The translations under genes were made by a program, and so were the position numbers. Under the pieces are notes generated by a model. It had not been told where the DNA came from, ran no database searches, and worked only from the letters and a program-made list of their open reading frames with translations. Shown one piece after another: positions 10,392-22,065 of a DNA stretch of 64,000 bases. Source of the stretch: Acestrorhynchus altus (taxonomy: Eukaryota > Chordata > Actinopteri > Characiformes > Acestrorhynchidae); contig CM067514.1 of NCBI GenBank assembly GCA_034509495.1, positions 9,830,165 to 9,894,164 on the forward strand, given 5' to 3'. Numbering within the stretch: position 1 is the first letter of the stretch; each line of letters opens with the position of its first letter.

Positions 10392-12827
10392 CTCATGTAC
10401 TCAGGAGATCATAAACAAGCATGTAGAGGCGTGAGCAGGGTCGAAAGCAGCCATTAGAGGCTTCTCTGCTTCCTATGTTGCCTTGGCGACCAAGCAGAGT
10501 CTTAACATTTGAAAGCTTGTCGTAATAGAGGGAAAATCCCCCGTATTTCATCAACTGAGGCAGAGTTAAAGACAGGGCAGAACTGAATTTTACCACTAGG
10601 GGGTACGGTTGCTTGGTTTGAACCATGTATGTAACATGTATGTAATTACACACATACATTTAAAGTTTACTTACGCTTTGAAGGGGGAAATGGTTCAAAG
10701 ACAGACAGACCACAGGATAAACAACACTTAAAACTGAGAATATGACTTAATACTGGGGGATCCCACAAATATGAAGCTGTTCAAGATCACTGTAGAAGCA
10801 GAGGGTAAAATTACTGAAGATGTTTGCGATTACACTGTCCTGAAGGGTGACATTCATAAAGGCTTTATTAATGTTTATGGTCACTAAAGCTACTGTACTA
10901 AAATGTTCTCAGAACAATGGACTGAGTACCCAGGAGTCCTGGAGAGGAGATCTCATCATCACTGAAAGTGTTTGAGATTAATTAGATGGTGAGAAGCAGA
11001 AATGGCTCCAACAAGACTAAACTTTGGAGGTCTTGAAAACCCTCCCTGCAGATACACTATGAACAAAAAACGTGGACACCTGCTCATTCATTGTTTCATC
11101 TGAAATCTCAACTGTCCAGGGAAGATTTTAATAGATTTTAGAGCACTGCTGTGAGGAATTGATTGCAGGTTGCAACAAAAGTGTAAAGTCAGGATGTTGA
11201 TCACCACCCTGCCTCACTCCCGGTTTTCAACTGATCCCAAAAGTACCGGATGGGGCACAAAAATTCCAGAGTATATGGTCCCACTGCTCCACAGTTCAAT
11301 GCTGGGGGTTTAATGTTTCTCTGCTCGCTGAGAAATTGGCAGTACTTCTCTACAGGAAGTAGACAAGCTATGTGTGCATTTGCACATCTGTATCAGAAGT
11401 GGGTGTCTCTTAATGTAGCTGAATGCATTCATCAGAAGAGGTGTCCACACACATTTGAGCATATAAACAAAGGATGGTGCACTTAATATTAAAATTTGAA
11501 TTTCTGATGTCGAAAATGTATAGCTTGTACTTAATGGCCGTTTTCGCAACGTCTTGGTTCTTCTTGCACATCTCCTTTACAAAACTGAGGACCAAGTGGC
11601 GTCATTCCAGAGAACCCTGTTATACACCCTAATATGTAAGAGCGTACATATTTTAGCAATAAGCATAAAGGGGCCTAGCGTTGAACGTAGCTAGATATCC
11701 CCGATGTCTTATGATGCGATTGTGTCAACGAAATGATCCCGAGGAGCACTGTCAGCAACCCTACAGAAAAAAGGATTGCATGATGAGGCCTGTCCTGCAA
11801 GAGGATCCAAGTGCTTGGAATATTGTGACTGACTATAACCACCTGGTACATTATGTAGTGCTTTCTTACTTTGTCATACGCTTTAACGTGAGAACCATGG
11901 TGGCATTGGAGATTGAGATGGGGCCTCAAATCTCTGCTTTTTTTCTTTTTCTTTTTTTTTTTCTTTTTTTTTTTTATTATTGCAGGTGATGACTTGCCTT
12001 TTGCCACAGCAGAGAGACACAAAATTTGAAATAAACCTATGGAATGCCATCACAGTGCAGTCAATCATCAAAAATCAGGAAAGAAAAAGTGATTCTAAAA
12101 ACAATTTGTGATTCCTTTTCAAGGGCTGGATTTTTGAATTCCCTGAATGCTACAAGTGTCTTTTAAAGTTGGAAAATTGAATGAATCTAATGGCCACGAT
12201 AATGAACTAAATGTTCTTTTCAAATGTACTTATCTTTGGAAAAAAAAAACCCAAACTACATTTTATGTGAGTATATACATACTATACACACACGCTCACA
12301 AATTTAGGCCTACACACACACACACACACACACACTCAAGACAGAATTGTTTTACGTGAACCATAGAAAGAAGGCTAAAATCTGCGTTCAGGGTGTACAA
12401 TATAGCATTTAAACCCCTAAATCAGTTGTGTTCTTTCAACTTGTTGGCCAAATTTAATCTAATTCAACCCAACTGTGAAGTCTACTGAATAGTGTTAACT
12501 TTGATATATACAAAACCTATAGAGGAGAAACGTCAATTAGGCGTCCTTTAAAACGAATAATTCTTTCCTGTATCAAAACATAATACAACTGTACCGCAAT
12601 TCACAGCTGCAGTCAAAACATCAAACACATATACATTATTAAAGACTGAAAAAACAAAACAAAAACAAACAAAAAATAATAATGTAATAACAATAAGCAT
12701 CACCCAGGCATGAGCGAGAATTGTTGCGGGTGAGTGTTGAACTAGAGGCACTGCCACTTTTTTTTTTTAATTTTTTTTTTATTGAGGTTCAGAGTCTATA
12801 GGACAGGGCCGCAGGCCAGCACAAGCT
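10392..12827 (-). other. Proximal tead1 3' UTR candidate
   Basis: Directly downstream of the tead1 stop on the minus strand. A CAATAAA followed by A-rich sequence lies only about 45 nt after the stop (plus-strand 12778-12785), so a very short UTR isoform is possible; transcripts may also run through to more distal signals. It includes one family-M MITE (11053-11467), a T-rich run at 11938-11976 and a short (CA)n at 12312-12334. No coding potential is recognised. Confidence 0.4.
11053..11467 (+). mobile_element. Family-M mariner-like MITE copy
   Basis: Starts ACACTATGAACAAAAAACG then GGACACCTGCTCATTCATTG, and ends GTGTCCACACACATTTGAGC. Internal hallmarks of the family are GAGCACTGCTGTGAGGA, GTCAGGATGTTGATCACCA, GGATGGGGCAC and TCTACAGGAAGTAGACAAGC. 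The ends are imperfect inverted repeats. No coding capacity; other copies are listed below. Confidence 0.75.
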
Positions 12828-12941
12828 TCATTCTTTTACCAGCCTGTAGATGTGATGCTGCGCTCCGTGCTCACTGTTCGACACCTCAAACACACACGCC
12901 ATGCACAGCAGGGTCTCCTGTGTGTCTCTGTTTGTTACCAC
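12828..12941 (-). CDS. tead1: tead1 last coding exon (end of YAP-binding domain, stop)
   Basis: Codes VVTNRDTQETLLCMACVFEV then SNSEHGAQHHIYRLVKE and a TGA stop at 12828-12830: 37 codons plus stop. The acceptor AG lies at 12942-12943 and the previous exon ends in phase 0 with ...TILL. This is the last beta strand and C-terminus of the TEAD YAP/TAZ-binding domain. The tyrosine in HHIYRLVK is the residue changed in human Sveinsson chorioretinal atrophy (Y421H) and is intact here. The final residue is Glu, where human has Asp as I recall. In the whole gene, TEAD1 is a nuclear TEA-domain transcription factor that binds MCAT (CATTCC) sites and recruits YAP/TAZ in the Hippo pathway. The exons listed here splice to about 358 residues. 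Confidence 0.97.
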   Translation of the reverse strand: MVTNRDTQETLLCMACVFEVSNSEHGAQHHIYRLVKE

Positions 12942-14364
12942 CTGCCACGCAGAGAGAGAGAGAGAGAGAGAGAGTTAAAATGTTACGTGCTGTTAGTGCA
13001 CATCCAAACACACACACAAATGCTGAGTTTCCTCAGGGAAGTTATTTTCATGTGCATTAAGGCATAAATAATCACTTGATGGAATGTAAATAATATGGAA
13101 TGCAAAAGTTTGGGCACCCCGATTAAAATAAATCTACAATACTAGTAATACTAGGTCTGCTTTATCCTGTTTTGAAGGCTTGATTGTAGATTTTGGGGCA
13201 TTGCTATGAGGATTTGATTGCACTGTAAAATATTTCCTGTGTCAGACACATTTGCACACTTGGCAGTGCCTTGTGTAGCACATGTAGCAAAGTTCTTGTT
13301 GGAAAGTCTGTTCACTTTGGTTTTGTGTTGAAAGTATGAATGGGAAGAAGCAATATGCTCAAAAGTGATGATAAAAGGCTGGCTTTGTTTGTTGAAGGAC
13401 AGGACTTTATATGTAAACAGAAGGTATATTCAGCAGTACAATATTACCCACATGTAAATCAGTCACTGGACACCTCATAACATCTCTGGCATGATTTGTA
13501 CGGTGAATTTTCTGGAAAATTACCTTCTCTATTCACACATCAGCTCACTTAGCAGGCCTGAGGGAAAAGGCCTGGATAATGTGAGGTACATTTGATCCAG
13601 GCATTCACACATGCAACTTCTCTAGGCAATGTCTAGAAAAAGCTATGTTAAAAGTAATGTTTATAGCTAGGGTGAGCATGATCGCCCTATGTAGTTATTT
13701 TGCAAGTAAGCAGTTTTTGTAAACAGATATCTAAGAGCTTAAAGTACATTAAGACTTGTTGGTTTTCTGTTCCGTGAAGGTCATTAGTGCAGGTGTTGCT
13801 GCACAGTAGAACAGTGCACCACCAATCCAAGTCTGCTAAATCATCATGAAGGTATTTTGCAGTCAAGCAAGAGTATTTGGTTTGTTTCTTTCGAGCAGTA
13901 TTTTATAATGTTGATACTGATTAAATTTAGATGTTGATCCTAGTAATGACAAACATTCCCAGCATTCACTGAAAGAGGATATCCACTAATTTTAAGTTTT
14001 TCCACAACTTAAATGAGAAGGTGTATTCAAATGGTTACATAAATCACATTACAGGGTGAAATTGGGGGTCAGGCCAGGATCAGAATGTGTCTGTCTCTAG
14101 AATGTGAGGAATTTGAAGAACAGAATACAACGTAAAGAGGGGAGGAGGCAAATGCCCAGAGAGCGCACCCACAAACTGAACTCTAATCCTTGCGTGGTTA
14201 CTGCATGGTAAAAGCACACCTCCCCTCCTCTCCATGGGAGATTAGGAGGCTCCAAGAGAGAACACAGGAATGTCAGGAATGCTGAGCTGATAGCTAAAAG
14301 CACCACCCACCACCCTGAGGAGGTCCAGAAGGCAAAACCGAGACAGTGACAAAAAGTGACTCAC
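12942..14364 (-). other. tead1 intron (last)
   Basis: A GT-AG intron between ...TILL and VVTNRD. It contains a (GA)n run at 12952-12975 close to the acceptor and a partial family-M-like piece around 13095-13230 (GATTTTGGGGCATTGC, GAGGATTTGATTGCA). Nothing else is recognised. Confidence 0.8.
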
Positions 14365-14517
14365 CAATAGAATGGTGAAGTTCTCCAGAACGCTGTTCAT
14401 CATGTACTTTTCAGGCAGGTGCTTGAGTTTGTGGATAAAGTTGATCATGTATTCACACATGGGAGATCGGCTTATCCGGTACACGAAGCGGCCATTCTCG
14501 AAGCGAGCATACTCCGT
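14365..14517 (-). CDS. tead1: tead1 exon, YAP-binding domain (TEYARFENGRFVYRI...)
   Basis: 153 nt, phase 0 at both ends, coding 51 residues from TEYARFENGRFVYRISRSPM through CEYMINFIHKLKHLPEKYMM to NSVLENFTILL. The acceptor (CAG) lies just above 14517, and the donor GTGAGT just below 14365. These residues form the helix-turn-helix and adjacent strands of the TEAD C-terminal domain that YAP/TAZ grips. Near-identical to human TEAD1, with one visible change (RISRSP where human has RINRSP). Confidence 0.97.
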
Positions 14518-15986
14518 CTGGAGACAAAGTACAAAGGCATAAAAAAAAGATTTGGAAACTAATAATGTTATCAAATTCTATCACATTTTCCATGATTTCC
14601 TCTTAAAGCAACATTACTTACCATTTTACCTTAAAGTGACAGTTTCAAAATTATAATTATACATAATAAATTAATCTGATTAAAATCAATATACTGATCT
14701 GTAATAAAATCCGTTATTGCTACCCTGCAATCAGTACACTGCACTATGTTACTTTGAAGAAGCGTAATGCTGCGTGATCTAAGTCATATTTGTCTAAAAT
14801 CCTGTAATATTACTGTACTTCACTGTATCCTTCAGATTGATCACAGATGCATGATATTTAGTGGTGGCTCAAAGTCTATATTACACTTTCTGGCTGTAGG
14901 GGGAGCCCAAAAGCAAAAAAAAAAAGCCCAGATCAAAATCACAGTAAAGCTGCACTGCCAATTTACCTGGAGAATACCAAGTACAATATCCCAGTACTGT
15001 GGACAGAAATAGATACATTTCCAGGAAATATGGTAATATCTAAATCACAGTCAGCAAAGTAAAATCATTCTATTTAACTTAACAGGCAAGTTTGTCGGTT
15101 TATTTATGTAGTTGGTGTAGCACAGTGGTTATAACAGCAGTCTCTGTGGGCAGACAACAGTTTGATTTCCTGGGCAAAGGCACCACATCAAAAGCATGAA
15201 TTTAATGTTTTATGTGTAAATGGTAGGGTGTCTGGAGGGATGACACTCTACAGAGTACAGTCTTATGTAAATTATGCTGTATAAACATTACAGTTAAAGG
15301 AGCAGCATGACTATCATCTCAAACAGAAACCATCGAAATACCAAGTGCGTCACTGTCTGATGTTTAAACACTAAGTATATACAGCATACTGTGGTTTACG
15401 TGTTTTTAGGTTAACATTTTAATTTTTGTAGCATATGGAAATGAGTGTTTTTAAGTCACATCAGGCAGCCATACAACTCTACATTCTTCTACCTCTAACA
15501 ATTGACATGCAATTGAAGTAGCTTTGCTAAGAGCATCAGCCACATAAGTAATAGTACATGTGTATTTTACAATGTATGTGTACATTATATTATACAAGCC
15601 CAATAAATCTCCCCTGGTGTGGCTGCTTCTGCACAAAAGATACACAGCAAAAATATTGAGGTGTTGGTTTCTTTTGTTTTCACAACAGTTACATTTGCTG
15701 GAGTTTATTTCCGAGCACAATCCCTTAAATAAAACTCTTGCTGTTCATGCCTCCATGCTGCTTGTCAGCACTTTAAGGGCTGCATGCATGAATAACACAT
15801 GCCTGAACATTACCGATAAATCATCCCAGCAGTGTTCCAGGTTCAACATATGTTAAGGGGTTTATTAAACCTGCCATTAACAGAACAGATTAAGTGTGTT
15901 TGAGCAGGGAAATCACCAAACTGTGCTCAGCACTGGCCCATCAAAACACCACTGCACTAAAGAATGAAAGCCTGTAGAAATCCTAC
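14518..15986 (-). other. tead1 intron containing a SINE
   Basis: A GT-AG intron. The only recognised content is a tRNA-derived SINE at 15113-15300; the rest is AT-rich without a recognisable feature. Confidence 0.8.
15113..15300 (+). repeat. tRNA-derived SINE-like element
   Basis: Starts with a pol III box-A-like segment TAGCACAGTGGTTATAAC and, about 35 bp on, a box-B-like GTTTGATTTCCTGGG, as in tRNA-derived SINEs. The body then diverges (GTAGGGTGTCTGGAGGG). The promoter boxes are slightly degenerate, suggesting an old copy. Confidence 0.6.
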
Positions 15987-16127
15987 CTCCACTTTCTCCA
16001 CCACCTGTTTGCCGAAGGAGCAAACTTTAGTGGAGCAGGTGATGGTCATGTTCTCTGGGCTCTCGTACTGGCTGGTGACACCATAGAAGGCACCAGCTTC
16101 CTCCTGAACGTTGCAGTTTAAGTCAGC
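15987..16127 (-). CDS. tead1: tead1 exon, YAP-binding domain with palmitoylated cysteine
   Basis: 141 nt, 47 codons, phase 0 both ends. It codes ADLNCNVQEEAGAFYGVTSQ, YESPENMTITCSTKVCSFGK and QVVEKVE. The cysteine in KVCSFGK corresponds to the autopalmitoylated cysteine of human TEAD1 (Cys359), whose acyl chain fills the central pocket. Flanking splice sites are CTAG and GTAGGA. Conservation with human TEAD1 is very high. Confidence 0.97.
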
Positions 16128-18336
16128 CTAGAAAACAATACCATTGTGTGAACAAATCAGGTCAGAATCTAAAAAATGAGGAATATATTCTTGCCTGCAT
16201 AAAGAATCATGTTTATAAAAGACTTGTATGAGAAGGTCCAAGGAAATGTCCCTTCAATGTCCTTTGCTCTCAGACATGGATTTTGATGGCTGCAAAAGTG
16301 GTTCTCTTATGCTGCTGCTTAAAGAGACACGTGAAGCGTCATCATTTAAGAATGTACTGTACAATAATAAATAACACAGGGGACAGGTTTATTTGCTCAA
16401 AACTGAGTGCAATGCTGCCATCTTGTGGACATTCTGACCGTAATTGATTCTTAATGCAGACTCATTCTTATTACTCTAAAGATTAATAAAATGGAACTGT
16501 TCATTAAGGAACAAATTACAGAACTATCCCAGTAAGATCTGTAACCTTTAAATCAATAGTTTGGCTCATGAAACACTATTCATTTTCAGTGCTATACTTT
16601 CCATTCATTGCACTGACAATCCAAGCCTTTACGTGTTTTTGGAGAAAAAAAAAAAAAGAAAAAAAAAAAAAAAAAAAGCGGTGTATCAGCGTGGCCTTTC
16701 AAAGGCAGATGATAAAGAATAGATTAAATGACATCATGCACGAAAGCTATTTGATCCTTGTGAAAAAGAGCAGCTCTCAGTGGCCCTCTTTCTTTCATTA
16801 GACACTGATGTTCATTATCGAAATTAATATTAAGAAAAGAAAAGAAAAAAGCAAATATTCCTCTCTGGCATGCTCTCCCCTTCATTAAGACAGCCCGTTA
16901 GATTTTCACATAATATTCAGGAGAGGCATTATTGTGCAGATCTGTTTCATTTGAAATTCAGATCCACTCGTCACTTCAAACGGAATATGAGCATCCTCGC
17001 CTACTTTGTTGGTCGCTGCTAGTTAGCATTCCGTTTTGGGTAAAACATATGCAATGTTTAAACAGCTATTAGAGACACAGCCAGGCCTCGTGATTGTTTT
17101 CATATATTAGACAGAATTAGCAAAGGCTTTGATCCAGCACTTTCCTCCTATGCCATGGTAAATATAGCACCGCATGCAAACTCTGAAGTCTGAAGTGGGC
17201 CATTCCTTTCATGCCCGAGTGGGCAGCAGTTCAAAAAATTCAGAGAGAGAGAGTAAAGAACAGCACATAAATGTACAATGAGCTGCAGGAACAAATCCAC
17301 ACTCACTAACCCCACAGCCTAAGGCCTTGTATGAGCTCTACACATTAATTGTGTGTCCCATAAGATACATTGCCAAATAAAAAAAAATTGTAAAATATGT
17401 AGAATTGGGGAGTCAATGAGTATTATTAAAAAACTGTTTTAAACAGCCAGATGTGTTAATATTCACTACAAGAGATATCGTGCACTGGTGTGTATAATAT
17501 ACTTTCCTGCAGGGAATTACGTTTTATGGCAAAGTACGGCGAGTAGAGGAATGTGAGAGTATGAGAGTGATGAAGGTGATCCCTGCAAGCTCTTCAGATT
17601 CAAGCTCCAGTGATCAAGATGAAGGTAGTTCTAGTAAGGAGAAGGAGGAGGTGGAGCTGGCTCAAAGTCCCAAAATAAATATAAAAAAAAAGCCCAAGTG
17701 ATTTGTTGAAGGAAACTGGCTTCTTTTGGACTTTTGAGCCAACTTCTCCTTCTCGTCTACCCTCAGTCTCTGTGTGCTTTTGGTGATGTTCTCACATTCC
17801 TGATTAGAGCACATTTTAGTCCAGTTCAGATTTTTTGTTTAATGAATATGGGATGTATTTAATGTATAAAACATGAGACCAAATGCCCCCCCATATGAGG
17901 TGACATCTGCCTGGAAAAACACAGATATGGGAATCTGGTCAGGAGAGAAAGAAACGGCACATAATTCTGCCAGGAATTTACTCAGTAATGGAGAAAGAAA
18001 ACCCTGGCCGATCCAGATGGAGGTAGAATAAGAGAGAAGCACCTCGCGAAAGAAGAGAAGCACTCCAGGACCCCAAGTAAGTTTAACAGCATACAAAAAA
18101 CAGTTTCATACAGCATCATATTTGAGTGATTGTCATGCAGTTTGCACAATGCTGATACCACCTTAGATTATTCCATTACTTGTTAGCTACATTAGCTTCC
18201 TGTATAAAATTAAGAAGTTAACACATCTAGACTGATGTAATACTTTCGGGGTAAGGAAAATTGTCAGACTACTCATAACACAAGAGAGATGAAATTCTCC
18301 AAATAAAGCACTGACTCACTGTGAAGATCCACTCAC
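16128..18336 (-). other. tead1 intron with poly(A) run and exon-like antisense ORF
   Basis: A GT-AG intron of 2.2 kb. It holds an A-run at about 16645-16678, a CNE-like unrepeated stretch at about 16860-17230, and a plus-strand open segment at 17513-17701 (separate entry). Confidence 0.75.
17513..17701 (+). other. Exon-like open segment, antisense to tead1, Ser/Asp/Lys-rich
   Basis: A 189-nt open stretch follows a good acceptor-like TTTCCTGCAG and ends at TGA. Translation begins GITFYGKVRRVEECESMRVM, continues KVIPASSSDSSSSDQDEGSS and ends QSPKINIKKKPK. An upstream in-frame stop means it could only be the last exon of a longer transcript or a transposon-gene relic. I do not recognise the family. 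It could be chance. Confidence 0.25.
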
Positions 18337-18510
18337 CCAGAACTTTATGAGGAAGAAGGAATTCTGAGGGCCTTTGCCAAAGAGCTCCTTCAGCCCTCCT
18401 TTCTTCTCCGGGAATTTGTCGTAAATCTGACGGATGTCCACTGACTCCAGCAAGGCATCATTGTAGGAGTGATTTGTCTGACCGATGTGCACAAAGAGGT
18501 GCTTGTTATA
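18337..18510 (-). CDS. tead1: tead1 exon, YAP-binding domain (YNKHLFVHIGQ...)
   Basis: 174 nt, 58 codons, phase 0. It codes YNKHLFVHIGQTNHSYNDAL, LESVDIRQIYDKFPEKKGGL and KELFGKGPQNSFFLIKFW. The acceptor is GTAG above 18510 and the donor GTGAGT below 18337. The exon continues the immunoglobulin-like beta-sandwich of the YAP/TAZ-binding domain. Confidence 0.97.
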
Positions 18511-19859
18511 CTACGGAGGAAAAGAGAGACAGATGCTCAGGAACGAGGAAACATGATGCTTTCCAAACGTACACAACTGAGCTAGAGATTGGACCAAATG
18601 GGGACCAAAGAAAAAAAAAAAGCTGCATCTTAAGCTTCAATAACTGTGTGACAGTAAATGTACAAGGTGTTTTATGTTCTTAGGGCTTTCACAGTAACTC
18701 ATAAAAGCCTATTACTGAGCTAAATTTAGCAGCTTCAGTCCTGCTTTGCAGATCTGTGTGTTTCAAACATGCAGCTGAACGTATGATAAATGGCTGATGT
18801 CATGTGTTATCGATAGCAAAACAAAGCTCTCTGGAGAATGTGGGCAAACTAAGATGGATCACTGCCGTCTGAGACAAATCATAAAAAATGTGAAGCTCTG
18901 GCTCAGGGTTGCCATGTTGAGGGACAGAAGTGCGTTTGCCTTTCTGCTTGACCTCGTCTCTTTCCGGCTTATGGTGATACACCCAACTTGGCATACCCAT
19001 AGAGAGAGTGAGGGGTGGGGTGGATGTGTTTGCCTGTGGAATGTTCAAGCACTCTATCCTAAGGAAAATGTGAAACTAATGATAATACTTGTGAACATGG
19101 CTGCCATGTGCCAATGAGATTTGTTTGATAAAGACATTTTGTACTAAAACCTACAATTTACATCCAATCGTCTCAAATCTGGTTTTAAAACATATGTAAA
19201 TAAATAATTATCCCAACCACCCTGTTACACTAAGAATTACAATGCGATTGTAAATTTATCATATTTTAATAGTCTTTTACATTATACCATGTAAAAATTA
19301 CATCACTACTGTTCATATTATGCCATGTATTATGACAATTATTTTTATTACAGATTTTACACTTATGCGTTACTACACTAAAATAAGCACTCATACTGTT
19401 CAGGTGCTTCAATTTTGCTACAAACTTAAGCTAATCTTTAAGTTTAAAATGAAAGACCACCTCCACCTATATTAATGTCAAGGGAAATCTTAAATTAGCT
19501 GACTACATTATTTGGAACAGGGTGTCCACAAACATTTGCACATAATGTGCCTCTGAATAATTTTCTATAGCTTCAGCCATCCCCCAAATGTTACATTTCT
19601 GCAGCCTAAAAGGTACCCTAAAAAGCAGCTAGACCCTCCCTCTCCCTCTGTCTCCATGCTGATGTTAAAATTTCAAAGCTACATGTTCACAAACAATGTG
19701 GCTTCAGTTCCAGAACTGGGTTACATACTGATGTACTGGGCCTCAAAAAATGACACCTGCAGCTATATTTAATTTGTTTGAGTTTGATTAAATTTGAATT
19801 AAAGTAATTCTGATCCTGATTTATGACCAATTATGAGCATTAAAACAAAAAGGCTTAAA

Positions 19860-19864
<5 letters not shown>

Positions 19865-19944
<80 letters not shown>
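19865..19944. repeat. (TG)40 microsatellite
   Basis: Exactly 80 bp of perfect TG repeat inside a tead1 intron. On the transcribed strand it reads as CA repeats, a known hnRNP L binding type. Confidence 0.98.
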
Positions 19945-19945
<1 letters not shown>

Positions 19946-20089
19946 AAATGTAAATAATGACATATTGCCAATAAAAAAAACCTTTCGTGGTATTCTAAAT
20001 TCTGACAGGCACACGTACACTGCAGTGTCATATTTTGCTTGTTCCACAGATATATTTATCAGAAACCTTTGTCACTTTAAATACAGCAC

Positions 20090-20410
20090 CATGTAAAGTC
20101 CACCAACTCATTCATTGTTTCTCCTGAAATAACAGGTGAGTGTCTATCCTGCTGTTGTTGGAGTAACTCTACTGTTAAGGGAAGGCTTTATACTTGATTC
20201 AGAGCTGAGGATTTGATTCCATTCAGCAACAAGAGTTGCAATTAGTGAGGTCAAGATGTTGGATGATCCTCATCATGAACTCCTCAGCTCATCCCATAAG
20301 TATTGGCTGGAGTGCCAACATTCCACAGTCCCACTACTCCACAGTTTAATGCTAGAAGGCTTAATACCTTTCTAGCCCACAAATGGCATTAAGCATGGTG
20401 TCATGGTACT
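20090..20410 (+). mobile_element. Family-M mariner-like MITE copy, ends degraded
   Basis: Shares family blocks ACTCATTCATTGTTTCTCCT, GAGGTCAAGATGTTGGATGA, CATCCCATAAGTATTGGCTG, TCCCACTACTCCACAGT and GGCATTAAGCATGGTGTCA. Terminal inverted repeats are barely detectable. Confidence 0.7.
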
Positions 20411-20481
20411 GTATTTCTCTTTGTAGTGCAACAGATTGAAGCTTTTTTTGTTCAATGCATATCCAAGTATGTGATATTTTA

Positions 20482-20661
<180 letters not shown>

Positions 20662-20743
20662 TCACACAAAAATGCCAGATTACACGTTAACAATTAGAAA
20701 AGATAATGAATAAAATGTATAAAAGCATTAATAGATAGCATAC

Positions 20744-20805
20744 TTGAAATTGCTGTTGTAACAGCGGGCTGGATGGGGTAGGCTTGCTGTGCAAAGGGCT
20801 TGATG
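20744..20805 (-). CDS. tead1: tead1 small linker exon (IKPFAQQAYPIQPAV)
   Basis: 62 nt, coding (D)IKPFAQQAYPIQPAVTTAIS. The first base completes the Asp codon from the previous exon and the last base opens the Ser codon completed in the next. The acceptor is TTTTAG and the donor GTATGC. It is the proline-rich linker between the DNA-binding and YAP-binding domains. Human TEAD1 has DVKPFVQQAYPIQPAV here. Confidence 0.96.
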
Positions 20806-20939
20806 CTAAAACAAAGAGAAAGAGTCAGGGTGTGGGACACAGCTGTCTGAGCTTCCACATTGCAGCACATTGAAGAGATTATGAGGGCTGGACAGTGAAG
20901 AAGAAACAAAGCTGGACAAAGTATTCAGACTTGGATGAG

Positions 20940-21335
20940 CCTGCCTTTAACACAGCAGAAGAAAGAGGGAGGAGGAAAAGAAAAAAGGAAATGGAGATGA
21001 TGAGAGAAACAAAAAGAGAGCAGGAGAGAGACCTAGACAGAAAGTGTGAGGAAAGGGAGAGAGAGAGGAAGAGAGAATGTAGGGGGAAAAAAAGATGGGA
21101 TAGTGAAAAAGAAAAGCAAATGGAGAGGGGAAAGAGGACAACAAATGAACAAAAGAAAAGTACAAGTGAAAAGTGGGTAAGGAGAGAAATGGAGACAATA
21201 CAAAGGCTTAGAGATGAGTGGGAGAAATGAATGAAAAGAAGAATGAGAAAAAGCAGGAGAAAAGAAAGAAAATGACAGCAGCTTGAGTCAGAAAACCCAT
21301 GAAAGAAAAAGGAAGAGGGAAAGTGAGAAACACTT
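20940..21335. repeat. Polypurine (GA-rich) low-complexity tract, part 1
   Basis: About 400 bp where the plus strand is overwhelmingly A and G (motifs GAGAGAG, GGAAA, AAAGAAA). Open frames here are Glu/Lys/Arg-rich artefacts. Such mirror-like purine runs can form triplex DNA. Confidence 0.85.
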
Positions 21336-21340
21336 ATCTG

Positions 21341-22018
21341 TATCTATCTGTATAAGTATTTAATACACTGCAGATTTTGCAAGTTTTCCCACCTACAAAG
21401 AGAGGTCTGTAAATCTTATTGTAGGTACACTTCAACTGTGAGAGACCATATCTAAAAAAATCCTGATCACATTGCATGATTTTGAAATAATTTGCATGAA
21501 ATTTATTGCATGAAATAAGTATTTGATAACCTTCCAACCAGCAGGAATTCTACCTCTCACAGGCCTCCTACTCTGCACTCATTACCTGTATTAACTGCAC
21601 CTGTTTGAACTTGTTACCTGTATAAAAGACACCTGTCCACAAAATCAATCATAAACCAACCTGTCCACCATGGCCAAGACCCAAGAGCTGTCTAAGGACA
21701 CCAGGGACAGAATTATAGACCTGCACAAGGCTGGGATGGGCTACAGGACAATAAACAAGCAGCTTGGTGAGACTATTAGGTAATTATTAGAAAATGGAAG
21801 AAACACAAGATAACAATCTTCCTCAGTCTGGGGCTCCATGCAAGATCTTCTGGGGTGAGGATGATTCTGGAGAAAGATCAGGAATCAGCCCAGATCCTGG
21901 GACCACAGTCTTAAAGATTACCCATAGTAATGCACTACGCAGTCATGGATTAATATCCATAGATGGGAAAATTTGCAAAATCAGCAATGTATTTTTTTTT
22001 TTATATTTCGCCACTGTG
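21341..22018 (+). mobile_element. Tc1-like transposon, internally deleted (family B)
   Basis: The left end contains TAAGTATTTAATACACTGC and TTTTGCAAGTTTTCCCACC. The right end contains GATGGGAAAATTTGCAAAAT, GCAATGTATTT and CCACTGTG, its inverted counterpart. Plus-strand translation from ATG 21670 gives MAKTQELSKDTRDRIIDLHK, AGMGYRTINKQLGETIR, then a stop: the N-terminal helix-turn-helix of a Tc1 transposase. The catalytic region is missing. A second copy is at 59195-59942. Confidence 0.85.
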
Positions 22019-22024
22019 TGAGAT

Positions 22025-22042
<18 letters not shown>

Positions 22043-22065
<23 letters not shown>

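Noticed and set aside
14242..14574. 110-codon minus open frame including TEYARFENGRF
   Set aside because: The real coding part is only 14365-14517; the rest is intron read-through.
19799..20096. Open frames with poly-ValCys or poly-HisThr
   Set aside because: Direct translations of the (TG)40 array. The same applies to frames over the arrays at 27241, 38882, 44054, 51078 and 60456.
20895..21230. Plus-strand open frame rich in Glu, Lys and Arg
   Set aside because: Produced by the polypurine tract; no domain, no splice context.
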